In this document: positions 18,039-27,763 of the stretch, in pieces
Numbering within the stretch: the stretch's first letter is position 1
Layout: the number at the start of each line of letters is the position of its first letter
Source of the DNA: Candidatus Megaera endosymbiont of Mesostigma viride
Lineage (GTDB): Bacteria > Pseudomonadota > Alphaproteobacteria > Rickettsiales > Rickettsiaceae
Assembly: GCA_020410825.1 (NCBI GenBank)
Contig: CP084576.1
Coordinates: 434,001 to 498,000 of the forward strand
DNA length: 64,000 nt
Direction of reading: 5' to 3'
The notes under the pieces: generated by a model
The model's database searches: none
Seen by the model: only the letters and a program-made list of their open reading frames with translations
What the model was told of the DNA's origin: nothing
Position numbers and translations under genes: made by a program

Positions 18039-19763
18039 TTATTTGCTAGTTTTAACTCCGTCAAGAGCAGCACCTAAAATATCGCCAAGGCTTGCACCGC
18101 TATCTGTTGAACCGTATTCTTTTATAGCTTTTTGACGTTCCTCAATTTCCAAAGCTTTAATAGAAAGGCCTATTTTTTTAGCGGATTTATCAATAGATAT
18201 TATTTTTGCATCTAGCCTATCTCCTTTTGCAAATCTTTCCGGTTTTTGGTCGTATTTTTCAGCTGATAAGTCAGCTTTTTTAATAATACCGGCAGCTTTG
18301 CCATCAATATTAACTTCGATTCCATCCTCTTTTACTTCAGTTACGACGCAGGTTATAACCATATTTTTCTTAAATTCTCCTGCATCACTACCTTCGTTTG
18401 GATCTTCAGACAGTTGTTTAATACCAAGTGCTACTCTATCTTTATCAATATCAATACTGAGCACTTTACATTCAATTTCATCCCCTTTTTTGAATCTTTT
18501 TAAAGCTTCTGATCCGTTTTCGTCCCAACTAATATCAGACTCATGGATCATTCCATCCGTATTGACGTCAATAGCTACGAACATACCAAAATCCGTAATA
18601 TTTCTGATAGGAGCTTTAATAACGCTACCTACAGGATGTTTTTCAGCGAACTTTACTAAAGGATTATCTTGGCATCTTTTTATACTTAAAGAAATTCTAT
18701 GTTTGTCAGTATCTACGTCTAAAATAATAAACTCAACTTCTTGCCCGATAGTTAGTAATTTTTTAGGATTTTGATTTGTTTTACCCCAAGAAATTTCTGA
18801 AGAATGCACTAAGCCTTCGATACCGTCTTTTAATTCAATAAAAGCACCGTAATCAGCAATATTTGTAACTTTCCCTTTCATTCCCTTATTAATAGGAAAT
18901 TCTTCCTTAATATTCTGCCAAGGGTTAGTATCTAGCTGTTTCATGCCAAGAGATATTCTTTTCGTATCTTCGTTATATTTAATAACTACAACCTTAATTT
19001 CTTGACCAAATCTTAGAACTTCGGAAGGGTGATTAATCCTACCCCAGGAGATATCAGTAACGTGTAATAACCCGTCTACACTACCAAGATCAACGAAAGC
19101 TCCATAATCGGTAATATTTTTGACTACGCCTGTTAAGACCATCCCCTCTTTGATCTGCGATAACATTTCGTCTCTAGCTTCTGACCTTGACTCTTCAAGT
19201 ATAGCTCTTCTTGAAACAACGATATTACCGAGCTTTTTATCCATCTTTAAAATTTGGAACGGCTGTTCAATGTGCATAATTGAAGTGGGATCTTTAATAG
19301 GTCTTACATCCACTTGACTTCCAGGCAAGAAAGCTACTACTCCTTTTAAGTCAACTGTAAACCCTCCTTTAACTCTTCCGAAGATAACCCCCATAACATT
19401 TTGTTGCTTTTCGAACAAATCTTCTAGTGTGACCCAAGATTCTTCCCTGATAGCCTTTTCACGGCTTAAAACAGTACCTCGTCTACCTTCAACTTTTTCA
19501 ACGAACACATCAACTATATCACCAACTTTTGGTAATGTCTGATTCATCCCTGTTTGAAATTCTGCTACTGCTATTCTTCCTTCATTTTTAAGACCAACAT
19601 CGACAACTATAACATCAGCGTTAGTTTCTACTACCTGACCTTTTACCACCATACCTTCTTTTACATGGCTAGTATTAACGCTTTCCAGTAAATGGGCAAA
19701 ATCTTCACTACTTGGGGTAATGTCGCTTAATTGAGGAATAAATCTTTTCTTTTTTAATAACAT
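18039..19763 (-). CDS. rpsA: 30S ribosomal protein S1
   Basis: S1 binds mRNA leaders and brings them to the 30S subunit. The 574 residues carry six S1 RNA-binding repeats, each with the signature of the type [41 protein letters not shown] or [22 protein letters not shown] chose the ATG at 19763 ([11 protein letters not shown]); an in-frame TTG at 19799 would add 12 residues but is a weaker start with no Shine-Dalgarno advantage. It lies 99 bases after cmk on the same strand, the normal alphaproteobacterial order, and ends at a good terminator. Confidence 0.95.
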   Translation of the reverse strand: MLLKKKRFIPQLSDITPSSEDFAHLLESVNTSHVKEGMVVKGQVVETNADVIVVDVGLKNEGRIAVAEFQTGMNQTLPKVGDIVDVFVEKVEGRRGTVLSREKAIREESWVTLEDLFEKQQNVMGVIFGRVKGGFTVDLKGVVAFLPGSQVDVRPIKDPTSIMHIEQPFQILKMDKKLGNIVVSRRAILEESRSEARDEMLSQIKEGMVLTGVVKNITDYGAFVDLGSVDGLLHVTDISWGRINHPSEVLRFGQEIKVVVIKYNEDTKRISLGMKQLDTNPWQNIKEEFPINKGMKGKVTNIADYGAFIELKDGIEGLVHSSEISWGKTNQNPKKLLTIGQEVEFIILDVDTDKHRISLSIKRCQDNPLVKFAEKHPVGSVIKAPIRNITDFGMFVAIDVNTDGMIHESDISWDENGSEALKRFKKGDEIECKVLSIDIDKDRVALGIKQLSEDPNEGSDAGEFKKNMVITCVVTEVKEDGIEVNIDGKAAGIIKKADLSAEKYDQKPERFAKGDRLDAKIISIDKSAKKIGLSIKALEIEERQKAIKEYGSTDSGASLGDILGAALDGVKTSK

Positions 19764-19862
19764 AAATACTATACTTTTTAGGCAGCTAAACCGTACCAAA
19801 ATTTAGTGCAAATTTTAAGGTTAATAAATAAGCTATATCCCCTTGGTACTAAAACTTTAGGA

Positions 19863-20525
19863 TTAGCTCAATTCTATGTAGTTTTTAATTTCAGCTATTA
19901 CTTCCTGTTGATCCATATTGCTAGTGTCAATAACAAAAGCATCTGAAGCAACCATGAGAGGATCCGCTATACGCATACTGTCACGCAAATCTCGCTCTTT
20001 AAGTAATTGCAAAATATCCTCCAGTTTACATTTTTTTCCTTCTTCCTGCAACTGCTTATATCTTCTTTCTGCTCTTTTATTAACATCTGCAGTAATAAAA
20101 ATTTTTAAATCCGCATCTTTGGCTATTACAGTGCCTATATCCCGCCCTTCCATTATAATTCTTGGATATGTTTTAATCATTAAAATTAGGTATTTATTTA
20201 TATTAGTACGAACTTCTGGAATAGTAGAAATCTTGGAAGCATAATTCCCTATACTTTCCTGATTTAAATCCATTTCTTTTGCAAGTTCAACCAGAGGGTC
20301 AGTTTTTGAAAATTCAATTATTTTTTTAACATCTGCCACATCGATATTGTTCATTATGCACAAATAAGCCAGACTCCTATAAACAATACCGGATTGCACA
20401 TACTTCAAGTTAAATTCAGAGGCAAGCATTCTCCCTATTGCCCCTTTCCCGGATGCCGATGGGCCATCTAACGCTATAACAAAACTATTATTTTCATTAT
20501 ACGCTTTTTCTTTTAAATTTTTCAT
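19863..20525 (-). CDS. cmk: Cytidylate kinase
   Basis: Phosphorylates CMP and dCMP with ATP. The 220-residue chain has the P-loop DGPSASGKGAIGRML near residue 25, the nucleotide-binding MEGRDIGTVIAKDADLKIFI block near residue 130, and the lid/Arg-rich part AERRYKQLQEEGKK followed by RDLRDSMRIADPL, all standard. The start is an ATG at 20525. A short N-terminal extension (MKNLKEKAYNENN) precedes the fold. Operon with rpsA. Confidence 0.95.
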   Translation of the reverse strand: MKNLKEKAYNENNSFVIALDGPSASGKGAIGRMLASEFNLKYVQSGIVYRSLAYLCIMNNIDVADVKKIIEFSKTDPLVELAKEMDLNQESIGNYASKISTIPEVRTNINKYLILMIKTYPRIIMEGRDIGTVIAKDADLKIFITADVNKRAERRYKQLQEEGKKCKLEDILQLLKERDLRDSMRIADPLMVASDAFVIDTSNMDQQEVIAEIKNYIELS

Positions 20526-20611
20526 TTATTTTTGATAATTATCTTTAATAGTGAATTTCTATTTTTTAAATAGCTTTTATTTCATTTTAGGTAAAAATTC
20601 AAATTAAAATC

Positions 20612-20640
20612 TTGAAATTCAAAAAAAATCGGGGTAAATA
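20612..20640 (+). promoter_or_regulatory. Promoter of tRNA-Val
   Basis: TTGAAA (20612-20617), a 17-base spacer and TAAATA (20635-20640) precede the tRNA by 31 bases. A GGGG run sits just before the -10. Position and spacing fit a sigma70 stable-RNA promoter. Confidence 0.55.
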
Positions 20641-20671
20641 GATGTACACATACCGGATTTAAAAAATTTTT

Positions 20672-20748
20672 GGGCGGTTAGCTCAGTTGGTTAGAGCATT
20701 ACGTTGACATCGTAAAGGTCGGAAGTTCGAGTCTTCTACCGCCCACCA
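20672..20748 (+). tRNA. tRNA-Val (anticodon GAC)
   Basis: The full cloverleaf can be drawn: acceptor GGGCGGT with ACCGCCC, D-arm GCTCAGTTGGTTAGAGC, anticodon stem TTACG/CGTAA around loop TTGACAT with anticodon GAC, variable AGGTC, T-arm GGAAG-TTCGAGT-CTTCT, and an encoded ACCA end. It reads GUC and GUU valine codons; GUA and GUG need a UAC-type tRNA elsewhere. Confidence 0.97.
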
Positions 20749-20873
20749 TTCTTTATAATTTATTTTTTATTCTCGAATACCAAAGTGGTTTAAAGCAAGT
20801 TAATTGTTTTAAACTTGAGTGTCTAGAAACGTGGATTAGGTACAAGTAATTCTTGCTTTTTTGTTTTCTTTTT

Positions 20874-20912
20874 AGTGACCCCCTATAAAGTTTCGAGGGT
20901 CATTTGCTTTTA
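20874..20912 (+). terminator. Possible terminator downstream of tRNA-Val
   Basis: AGTGACCC (20874-20881) pairs with GGGTCATT (20897-20904), eight pairs including one G-U, followed by TGCTTTT. The T-run is interrupted, so strength is doubtful. It sits 126 bases after the tRNA and just beyond the stop of the XRE gene on the opposite strand, where it has no T-tail. Confidence 0.35.
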
Positions 20913-20914
20913 AA

Positions 20915-21292
20915 CTAAGCAGCTTTATCTTTTATTAAAGATTTTATAAGGGTATTAACTGCATTTTGATGCTCCGTATTTTCAATTTTCATAAAATTAC
21001 GTGAAACTTCAATACACATGCGTTGATGCTGTGTCACAGTTGCTTCTTTGTTGCCCGTTTCCAGACCTTCATAAAAATATGATATATTTTTATCTAAAGC
21101 CTTTGATATCAGGACTAATCTTCCTACAGAAATCCTGTTATTCCCTTTCTCGTATTTTTGTAGCTGTTGGTGAGTTACACCAATAACTTGTGATAATTGC
21201 TGACGGGACAATCCTTTTGCTAATCTTAAAGAATAGATTTTATTACCTATAAATTTGTCAATTTCTTCTATATAATCATTTTTACGAGCCAT
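20915..21292 (-). CDS. XRE-family helix-turn-helix transcriptional regulator
   Basis: A 125-residue DNA-binding protein. Residues ~15-70 form a Cro/CI-type helix-turn-helix (LRLAKGLSRQQLSQVIGVT, then HQQLQKYEKGNNRISVGRL); the remaining 55 residues are charged and probably serve dimerisation. Start is ATG at 21292 with GAGG six bases upstream. Promoter-like boxes lie at 21314-21343. The gene is divergent from yihY across 429 bases of AT-rich DNA containing two perfect 18-base palindromes, so autoregulation there is possible. No toxin partner is adjacent. Targets are unknown. Confidence 0.88.
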   Translation of the reverse strand: MARKNDYIEEIDKFIGNKIYSLRLAKGLSRQQLSQVIGVTHQQLQKYEKGNNRISVGRLVLISKALDKNISYFYEGLETGNKEATVTQHQRMCIEVSRNFMKIENTEHQNAVNTLIKSLIKDKAA

Positions 21293-21313
21293 TTTTACCT
21301 CTTTTAGTCAAGT

Positions 21314-21343
21314 ATTATATTGTATTAGTTAATAAGATTTGAA
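21314..21343 (-). promoter_or_regulatory. Promoter-like boxes before the XRE regulator
   Basis: Read on the minus strand, TTCAAA (21343-21338), an 18-base spacer and a perfect TATAAT (21319-21314) lie 22 bases before the ATG at 21292. The -10 match is strong, the -35 is partial. Confidence 0.45.
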
Positions 21344-21421
21344 CTATATACAACATTTAAACAATAGTAGAATTACCATAGACTTTATCTAATTGCAAGA
21401 ACTTATTTAATATTTTTTAAG

Positions 21422-21439
21422 AATTAATATATATTAATT
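21422..21439. repeat. Perfect 18-base palindrome (A)
   Basis: AATTAATATATATTAATT equals its own reverse complement. In this AT-rich setting chance is a real possibility, but it lies between a divergent regulator gene and its neighbour. Confidence 0.4.
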
Positions 21440-21580
21440 TTAACAAGATATCCTTTTTTATCAAACATTCTTTTAAAAGGAAAGTATCTTTTTACAAAAG
21501 AAATTTATAACAAATTTTATGTTTTTATATATTATTTCTATATATATTTTATTAAGTTTAGTTAATAAATATTATAGAAT

Positions 21581-21598
21581 AAATTTCTATAGAAATTT
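21581..21598. repeat. Perfect 18-base palindrome (B)
   Basis: AAATTTCTATAGAAATTT is fully self-complementary and is less monotonous than palindrome A because of its central CTATAG. It is about 124 bases before the yihY start, a plausible operator position. Confidence 0.45.
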
Positions 21599-21721
21599 TA
21601 TTTATTTTTTCTTTTTATCTGCAAGTAAGTGTCTTTAATAAGCCATTGAAAAACCTAAATAAACCATATATACCTAAAACACCATTTTATATTTATAACC
21701 ATAAAGAACGAATATTATATA

Positions 21722-22552
21722 ATGAAAAGAGTTATCGTTAATTTATACCAAGCCATAGTTAAAATGATTGATCATGACGGGATCGAACATTCAGGTTATA
21801 TGTCATTTATGGTATTGCTTTCAATTTTCCCATTTTTTGTCTTTATTCTCGCTTTTACAGGTTTTTTTGGAGCATCAGAACTAGGAGAGAAATTTATTCA
21901 GCTTGCTCTTGAGAATATGCCAGCTCAATCAATTGACTCAATTAGAAATAGAATTAAAGAGCTTATGACTACTCCTCCCCAAGGTCTTTTAACTCTTGCG
22001 ATTGTAGGAAGTATATGGACATCTTCATCCTTTGTAGAATGCCTTAGAACCATACTAAACCGCGTCTATCAAATCAAATCACCCCCTAATTATTTCTTAA
22101 GAAGAATGTTAAGTATTGCCCAATTCTTGTTTATAAGTACTATGATATCCCTTACTATGTTATTGCTTATTATAATTCCTATTGGCCTGCAAAAACTTCC
22201 GAGTTTTATGAGAATGATAGAAGATTATAAAACAATACTGAATTTTTCTAGATATCTTTTGATATTTTTATCTCTGTTTATAACCGTATGTTCCCTATAT
22301 TATCTCATCCCAAATGTAAAACTTAAATTTTCAGAGGTTATACCCGGAGCATTTTTAAGTGTATTGCTTTGGATATTAAGTGGATATTTATTATCTACAT
22401 ACCTGGTTTATTATAACCAATTGAATATAATTTACGGTTCTTTAGGAAGTATTATAGTTACCCTAATTTTCTTTTATATAGTTAATATGATTTTTATCCT
22501 AGGGGCAGAGTTCAATTACCTTATGAAGCACAATACCAATGGTAATTCATAA
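21722..22552 (+). CDS. YihY/BrkB-family inner-membrane protein
   Basis: A 276-residue polytopic membrane protein with about six hydrophobic helices. Family marks include the N-terminal HSGYMSFMVLLSIFPFFVFI stretch, the SIWTSSSFVECLRTILNRVY loop, YLIPNVKLKFSEVIPGAF and the end YGSLGSIIVTLIFFYIVN with LGAEFNY. The family was once named ribonuclease BN in error; the real function (possibly a transport or envelope role) is not established. Starts at ATG 21722 after a long AT-rich leader. Confidence 0.88.
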   Translation: MKRVIVNLYQAIVKMIDHDGIEHSGYMSFMVLLSIFPFFVFILAFTGFFGASELGEKFIQLALENMPAQSIDSIRNRIKELMTTPPQGLLTLAIVGSIWTSSSFVECLRTILNRVYQIKSPPNYFLRRMLSIAQFLFISTMISLTMLLLIIIPIGLQKLPSFMRMIEDYKTILNFSRYLLIFLSLFITVCSLYYLIPNVKLKFSEVIPGAFLSVLLWILSGYLLSTYLVYYNQLNIIYGSLGSIIVTLIFFYIVNMIFILGAEFNYLMKHNTNGNS

Positions 22553-22636
22553 AATAATAGTAAATTAAACAATTAAATATTTCTAAAATAGTTGATTATA
22601 TGTATATTGGACTAGGTTTATAATACAGGGATGTAA

Positions 22637-23860
22637 ATGTATAATTATCAAGCCGCTTTTGAGAAACAGATTAATCAAATAAAATCAGAAGGCAGATATA
22701 GAAATTTCATAGGCTTAAAACGAAAAGCCGGAGAGTTTCCAAAAGCTATCTGGGGAAAGGATAGAAGAAAAAACGTCATAATGTGGTGTATAAATGATTA
22801 TCTTGGGATGAGTCAGCACCCTACTGTTTTACAAGCCGCCGCTCAAGCCCTCCTGGATAATGGAGTAGGTTCTGGAGGTACTAGAAACATTGGTGGTAAT
22901 AATTACTCTATTCAAGAATTGGAAAATGAAATTGCTAATCTTCATAGCAAAGACTCTGCCCTAGTATTTACTTCTGGATACGTTTCTAATGATGCTACTC
23001 TTACTTCGCTTGCAAAGGTTATGCCTGATTTGATTTTCTTCTCCGATGAACTTAACCATGCTTCTATGGTAGCAGGTATTAGGAATTCCAGATGCGAGAA
23101 GCATATATATAAACACCTAAATATAAATCACTTAGAGGAACTTCTTAAAACAGTTGATATCAAAAAACCTAAGATTATTGTTTTTGAATCTGCTTACTCC
23201 ATGGATGGTCAAATATCTCCTATACAAGATATCTGTTTCCTGGCTAAGAAATACAATGCAATGACTTATATCGATGAAGTTCATAGCGTTGGTCTTTATG
23301 GTAAAGGAGGCGCAGGTATTGCTAATATGCTTGGATTTGAAAGCAAAATAGATATTATACAAGGAACTTTTGCTAAAGCTTATGGAGTTATTGGTGGGTA
23401 TATAGCAGGAAATAAAAATATGATAGATGCCATTAGATCAACTGCTAGCGGCTTTATTTTCACTACCTCCCTTCCTCCTGTAGTCACTGCTGCAGCAAAA
23501 GCTAGTATTATCCATCTAAAAAATTCAGAAGAAGAAAGAGCAAAGCACCAAGAAGTGGTAGCTAAAGTTAAAAAATCCTTCACAGAAGCAGGTATTAATT
23601 TTTATCGCAATAAAAGTCATATTGTCCCTATAGTTATTGGCGATCCAGACAAAACTAGATTAGCTTCCCAATTACTAATTGAGAAACATAACATTTTTGT
23701 TCAGCACATAAACTTCCCAACCGTTCCACGCGGTACAGAACGCCTGAGAATAACCCCTACCCCTGCTCATACAGATCAAATGATTGAGGAGTTAACCCTG
23801 GCTTTGGTTGATGTGTTTAATGAACTCAGTATTAAACTAGGATTTGAAGAAGCAGCTTGA
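22637..23860 (+). CDS. hemA: 5-aminolevulinate synthase
   Basis: Condenses glycine with succinyl-CoA to 5-aminolevulinate, the first step of heme synthesis by the alphaproteobacterial (Shemin) route; PLP enzyme of the alpha-oxoamine synthase family. The 407 residues are full length. Visible are WCINDYLGMSQHP, GSGGTRNIGGN, DELNHASM, YIDEVHSVGLYG and the PLP-binding Lys247 in GTFAKAYGVIGGY. N-terminal MYNYQAAFEKQI is typical of ALAS rather than KBL or BioF. A TATAAT lies at 22619-22624 but with a poor -35, so a short-leader promoter is only possible. hemC lies far off at 55.9 kb. Confidence 0.95.
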   Translation: MYNYQAAFEKQINQIKSEGRYRNFIGLKRKAGEFPKAIWGKDRRKNVIMWCINDYLGMSQHPTVLQAAAQALLDNGVGSGGTRNIGGNNYSIQELENEIANLHSKDSALVFTSGYVSNDATLTSLAKVMPDLIFFSDELNHASMVAGIRNSRCEKHIYKHLNINHLEELLKTVDIKKPKIIVFESAYSMDGQISPIQDICFLAKKYNAMTYIDEVHSVGLYGKGGAGIANMLGFESKIDIIQGTFAKAYGVIGGYIAGNKNMIDAIRSTASGFIFTTSLPPVVTAAAKASIIHLKNSEEERAKHQEVVAKVKKSFTEAGINFYRNKSHIVPIVIGDPDKTRLASQLLIEKHNIFVQHINFPTVPRGTERLRITPTPAHTDQMIEELTLALVDVFNELSIKLGFEEAA

Positions 23861-23878
23861 ATCAAGTAATGTTCTTAT

Positions 23879-24703
23879 ATGATTGATTTTCCCAATATCA
23901 ACCCTGTAATATTTTCTGTAGGCCCCTTAGCAGTTTCATGGTATTCGCTCTCTTATATCGTTGGTATATTGCTTGGGTGGTATTATGCCAATAAATTGAT
24001 CCTTTTATACCCAATTGGCATTAGTAGACAACACACTGAAGACTTCATTAGCTGGGCTATTATTGCTATTATTATTGGTGGAAGGCTTGGTCATGTTTTA
24101 TTCTATGATCCAGAGAAATACCTCTCTAATCCAATTGAGATTTTAAAAACCTATGAAGGAGGCATGTCTTTTCATGGTGGAATATTTGGTGTGGGCGTAG
24201 CTGCATATTTATATTGTAGAAAAAATCATATTATATTTCTTTCTTTTTCCGACATTTTAGCGATTGTAGCACCGATTGGACTTTTCTTAGGGAGAATAGC
24301 CAATTTTATAAATGCAGAACTATATGGTCGGCCAGCTAATGTACCTTGGTCAGTAATTTTTCCATATAGCGACGGTTTACCAAGACATCCTAGTCAACTA
24401 TACGAAGCCTTGTTAGAAGGATTGGTTTTATTCTGTATAATGCTGATTTTTACTTATAAAAGTAAATCTCTACAAAAACCCGGAAAAATGTCAGGAATAT
24501 TTCTAATTTTTTATGGTATTTTTAGAGTTTCTGTGGAATTTTTTAAAGAGCCAGATATTAAAATTGGTTTTATTTTTAAATATTTTACCTTAGGACAAAT
24601 ATTATGTATCCCTATGATTCTACTAGGGGTTTATTTATTGAATTCTAGCACTAGAAATAGCATAAAAAATGGCAATAGATTCAAAAATAAGATCAATAAT
24701 TAA
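23879..24703 (+). CDS. lgt: Prolipoprotein diacylglyceryl transferase
   Basis: Transfers diacylglycerol from phosphatidylglycerol to the lipobox Cys of prolipoproteins, the first lipoprotein maturation step, in the inner membrane. The 274 residues have about seven helices. Signature blocks are [14 protein letters not shown] (catalytic His region), [15 protein letters not shown] and [12 protein letters not shown]. It begins 18 bases after hemA, and its last 35 bases overlap the start of the methyltransferase gene in another frame. Confidence 0.95.
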   Translation: MIDFPNINPVIFSVGPLAVSWYSLSYIVGILLGWYYANKLILLYPIGISRQHTEDFISWAIIAIIIGGRLGHVLFYDPEKYLSNPIEILKTYEGGMSFHGGIFGVGVAAYLYCRKNHIIFLSFSDILAIVAPIGLFLGRIANFINAELYGRPANVPWSVIFPYSDGLPRHPSQLYEALLEGLVLFCIMLIFTYKSKSLQKPGKMSGIFLIFYGIFRVSVEFFKEPDIKIGFIFKYFTLGQILCIPMILLGVYLLNSSTRNSIKNGNRFKNKINN

Positions 24704-25751
24704 AGAGTTAGGCTATATCAAAATCGATGATATGATGAGAGAAGTATTATCAATTAATCCTAGCTCATACTATAGATCTCAAACCTCAATTGGTGCAGAT
24801 GGCGATTTCATTACTGCACCAGAAATTTCTCAACTTTTTGGTGAAACTATCGGATTTTGGCTGATTAGCAAATGGCAGCAATTAGGGAGCCCAAAGGAGT
24901 TTGCTCTTATTGAACTTGGACCCGGGATGGGAATATTAATGCGTGATTTAATGCGAGTAGTTAAATTAGTACCAGAATTTACCCAAGCAGTTAAAATTTT
25001 TCTCTATGAAATAAATAAAAATTTTATTAAACAGCAGAAAACTAATCTTTCATTTACTAGTTCAAGGGTAACATGGATTAATAATATTAACGAACTTCCA
25101 CCAATCCCTTGTATTATTATTAGCAACGAATTTTTTGATGCCTTACCTATTAAACAGTATATAAAAATTCGCAAAACATGGTATGAATCGGTCATAATAT
25201 GTGATCCAATAGATAATAAGCTTAAATTTGATAAAATAGAATTAAATAAAGCTTTATCACAACAGTTAAATATTGATCACAAAAACGCTCAGGATGGAGC
25301 ATTAATAGAAGAATCAGCCGAAACATTAGAAATAACACGTAACATAGCTATCCATCTTACAAAATTCAGAGGTGTTTGCTTGGTTATAGACTACGGTTAT
25401 AATATTGAATCAGCAGAGCGAAGTAGGAATCAATATAGCTCAACTCTTCAGGCGATAAAACACCATCAATATCATCCAATTTTTGAATCACTAGGGGAAT
25501 CTGATCTGAGTGCTCATGTGGATTTTAATGCTCTCAAAAATGCTGCTCTACAAAAAGGGATCAAGAATGTTTCTATTTTTTCTCAGCGAGATTTTTTAGT
25601 AAATTGGGGGATAATTATTCGCCAACAATTACTAAAAAGCAAATCCTTACCAAAAGAGGCCGTTATTCTAGACGCTCAACTTCATAGGCTTATTGCAAAA
25701 GAACAAATGGGAGAAATATTTAAAGCTATGGAGTATAGCTTTTTTGGTTAA
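24669..25751 (+). CDS. SAM-dependent methyltransferase of the MidA/NDUFAF7 family
   Basis: A 360-residue class I methyltransferase of the DUF185 family. In mitochondria the homologue NDUFAF7 methylates an Arg of a complex I subunit; bacterial function is inferred from that. Marks are the N-terminal [22 protein letters not shown], the SAM loop [18 protein letters not shown] near residue 80, [17 protein letters not shown] near 150, VIDYGYN and [12 protein letters not shown]. The start ATG lies 35 bases inside lgt, implying translational coupling. Confidence 0.88.
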   Translation: MAIDSKIRSIIKELGYIKIDDMMREVLSINPSSYYRSQTSIGADGDFITAPEISQLFGETIGFWLISKWQQLGSPKEFALIELGPGMGILMRDLMRVVKLVPEFTQAVKIFLYEINKNFIKQQKTNLSFTSSRVTWINNINELPPIPCIIISNEFFDALPIKQYIKIRKTWYESVIICDPIDNKLKFDKIELNKALSQQLNIDHKNAQDGALIEESAETLEITRNIAIHLTKFRGVCLVIDYGYNIESAERSRNQYSSTLQAIKHHQYHPIFESLGESDLSAHVDFNALKNAALQKGIKNVSIFSQRDFLVNWGIIIRQQLLKSKSLPKEAVILDAQLHRLIAKEQMGEIFKAMEYSFFG

Positions 25752-25820
25752 ATTAGATTGCGACACTAAAATAAATTTATATACCCTGTAAATTTAAGGT
25801 TATTTGAACTAGCTAATTTC

Positions 25821-27143
25821 TTATCTTTTCTTTTCCCATGTCAAGTAAAAGAAAAATCCTCCCATTAGAGCCGAAATTATAAAAAACATAAAAACTGCGC
25901 TCCATCCCCAATGATCAGAGATTATCCCTACACAAACACCGGAAATTCCTGAACCCACGTAACCCATTGTTCCTACTAATCCATTTGCTGTTCCAATTGC
26001 TTTTTTAGAAGCAAAATCAGCTGAGGCCACTCCCGCTAATATCTGGGGACCATAAACAAAACACCCCATCAAAACCATCATTAATCCGTTTAAAATTACA
26101 TAATCCGTTGGTAATTGCCAAAATATCCAAAGTGTACAAGCAAGAGAAAGCATAAATACCATTCCAACTGGCCCTCGTTGGCCATGAAATATTTTATCAG
26201 AAATCCACCCTGCAGAAACCCCGCCTAATAACCCGGCAAGCTCATAAGCTGCAACATGCCATCCAGCTTCATTAATTGCCATATTTTTAAATTCTTTTAA
26301 AAATAAAGGAGCCCAAAATATAACTCCCAATCTTACAATATACAAGCACATATTAGCCAAACATACGTACCACATATTTATATTAAAAAACACCTTTCTA
26401 ATGATTTCTCCAGTAGTTAAATTATCTTTTTCTTCGTTCTCTTTATTAATTTCTTGAGCTTTGTATAATTCCACTGGTGGAAAACCAAGTTCTTTTGGTG
26501 ATTCTCTTAGCCTGTTAAATAAGATGTAAGCAACGATAACGGCAATAATAGCTGGAACAAAAAATGCTGACCTCCACCCGAAATCCGCAACTAAATAACC
26601 GGTAAATACTAAAGTAATAGCTCCCCCTACTTGGTGAGAAGTAGCACCATAAGCCCATTTTATTCCCAGTTCTTTTGGGGCAAACCAGTGTGTTAGCATT
26701 CTAGCTACTGGTGGCCACCCCATCGATTGAAACCAATTATTAATAATCCATAATATACTAAGGAACATTAAACTTTCAGAAAAGCCTAAGAAAAATGTAG
26801 TTAATCCAGAACACAATAACCCAAGAGGCATAAAATATCTGGAATTTGATTTATCACTAAAATACCCATTAACAAATTTTCCAATTCCATAAATTATGGA
26901 AGCAACAGTTAAGACCAAGCCTAGTTCTGTTTTTGTGTAACCAAATTCTTCCATAAAAGCTGGCATAATCATGGAAAAATTTTGGCGGCATAGGTAAAAT
27001 GTAGCATAGCCTAGAATAACTGAAAGCAGTATCCTTACCCTCCACTTGTTATAGATTTTTCTTTCTTTTTCTGAAAGAAAAAAGCTCTCTGCAAGGTATT
27101 GATTTTCAGGTGCTATAGACATTTTATTCTCGGTTTTTAGCAT
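25821..27143 (-). CDS. glpT: Glycerol-3-phosphate transporter, MFS organophosphate:Pi family
   Basis: An inner-membrane antiporter that brings in glycerol-3-phosphate for phosphate. About 440 residues and 12 helices. The family pattern is clear: YATFYLCRQNFSMIMPAFMEE near helix 1 with the substrate-binding Arg, FVNGYFSDKSNSRYFMPLGL (MFS loop 2-3), NNWFQSMGWPPVARMLTHWF, and GWRSAFFVPA. I took the ATG at 27143; an upstream TTG at 27149 and a downstream ATG at 27122 are alternatives. An obligate intracellular bacterium would use host G3P for phospholipids. UhpT-like hexose phosphate specificity cannot be fully excluded. Confidence 0.85.
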   Translation of the reverse strand: MLKTENKMSIAPENQYLAESFFLSEKERKIYNKWRVRILLSVILGYATFYLCRQNFSMIMPAFMEEFGYTKTELGLVLTVASIIYGIGKFVNGYFSDKSNSRYFMPLGLLCSGLTTFFLGFSESLMFLSILWIINNWFQSMGWPPVARMLTHWFAPKELGIKWAYGATSHQVGGAITLVFTGYLVADFGWRSAFFVPAIIAVIVAYILFNRLRESPKELGFPPVELYKAQEINKENEEKDNLTTGEIIRKVFFNINMWYVCLANMCLYIVRLGVIFWAPLFLKEFKNMAINEAGWHVAAYELAGLLGGVSAGWISDKIFHGQRGPVGMVFMLSLACTLWIFWQLPTDYVILNGLMMVLMGCFVYGPQILAGVASADFASKKAIGTANGLVGTMGYVGSGISGVCVGIISDHWGWSAVFMFFIISALMGGFFFYLTWEKKR

Positions 27144-27235
27144 TCCCAATTTAATAATATTTAATTACTCGGCCATAATAGTAAAAATTAGATTTATAAT
27201 CAAGATATAATCTTTTAACTGCAATTTTATCTTGA

Positions 27236-27763
27236 TTAATTGGAATAATCATCTAATGCAGCGTTAAGAATGGAGGTGTTAACTATTTCTATTTCAAAAA
27301 ATATTTTCTGTTTATAAAGTGTATTTTGTTCTATTAATTTATAAATTTTATTAACATCCACTCCCCGGGTTTTGGCTACCATCAGAGCCTGCAAAATAGC
27401 TTCTGTTTTAGTAATAAAGGGATCATAGAGGCTTGCAGACGGGGTTATCATAATTACATTAGAATGGTTTAACTGCTTATCGTAATTGTAAATTAAAGCT
27501 CTCTTAAAATCGGTATTATATAGTGCCATATCGCACTCAGGATCAGCTTCTATATTCGGTCTAGGTTTGAAATATCTGGTATCTTGAAGGTATTGAGCTA
27601 CTAAATAAGATCCTCTAATATTACTGTTTTTATCTATAATTAAACTCCCTTTTGTTTTTTCCGGCCAAAAAGTCTGGCCTATCACATATATAATTAAAGT
27701 GTAAAGACCGATAACTAAAAAACAGAAAATATATAGGCATAAGCTAAGAACTATATTTTTCAT
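27236..27763 (-). CDS. kdpC: KdpC-like subunit (diverged)
   Basis: KdpC is the single-span accessory subunit of the Kdp K+ pump. The 175-residue chain has one N-terminal helix (about residues 7-30), then the family pattern WPEKTKGSLIIDKNS, a changed form of the YFxGRPS motif (RYFKPRPN), ITPSASLYDPFI for the usual SASGLDPHIS, and LQALMVAKTRGVD for QVxRVAxARG. So the C-terminal half is well kept and the middle is diverged. Its ATG overlaps the kdpB stop (TAATG), showing translational coupling. No kdpA or kdpF is near. Confidence 0.8.
   Translation of the reverse strand: MKNIVLSLCLYIFCFLVIGLYTLIIYVIGQTFWPEKTKGSLIIDKNSNIRGSYLVAQYLQDTRYFKPRPNIEADPECDMALYNTDFKRALIYNYDKQLNHSNVIMITPSASLYDPFITKTEAILQALMVAKTRGVDVNKIYKLIEQNTLYKQKIFFEIEIVNTSILNAALDDYSN

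Larger units (their letters stand above)
21293..21721. other. 429-base AT-rich divergent intergenic region
   Basis: The region between the XRE regulator and yihY is extremely AT-rich. It contains two perfect 18-base palindromes, centred on ATATAT (21422-21439) and CTATAG (21581-21598). A 39-codon hydrophobic frame at 21519-21638 has no ribosome binding site and is taken as chance. No RNA gene was recognised. Confidence 0.5.

Noticed and set aside
18039..19799. TTG at 19799 as the rpsA start
   Set aside because: An ATG 36 bases downstream starts the conserved protein; no Shine-Dalgarno favours the TTG.
21519..21638. A 39-codon hydrophobic frame before yihY
   Set aside because: It is built from AT-rich codons, has no Shine-Dalgarno and lies in DNA that is almost all A and T, so it is a likely chance frame.
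22592..22624. A promoter for hemA using TTGATT and TATAAT
   Set aside because: The spacer would be 21 bases, beyond the normal range, so only the -10 match remains.
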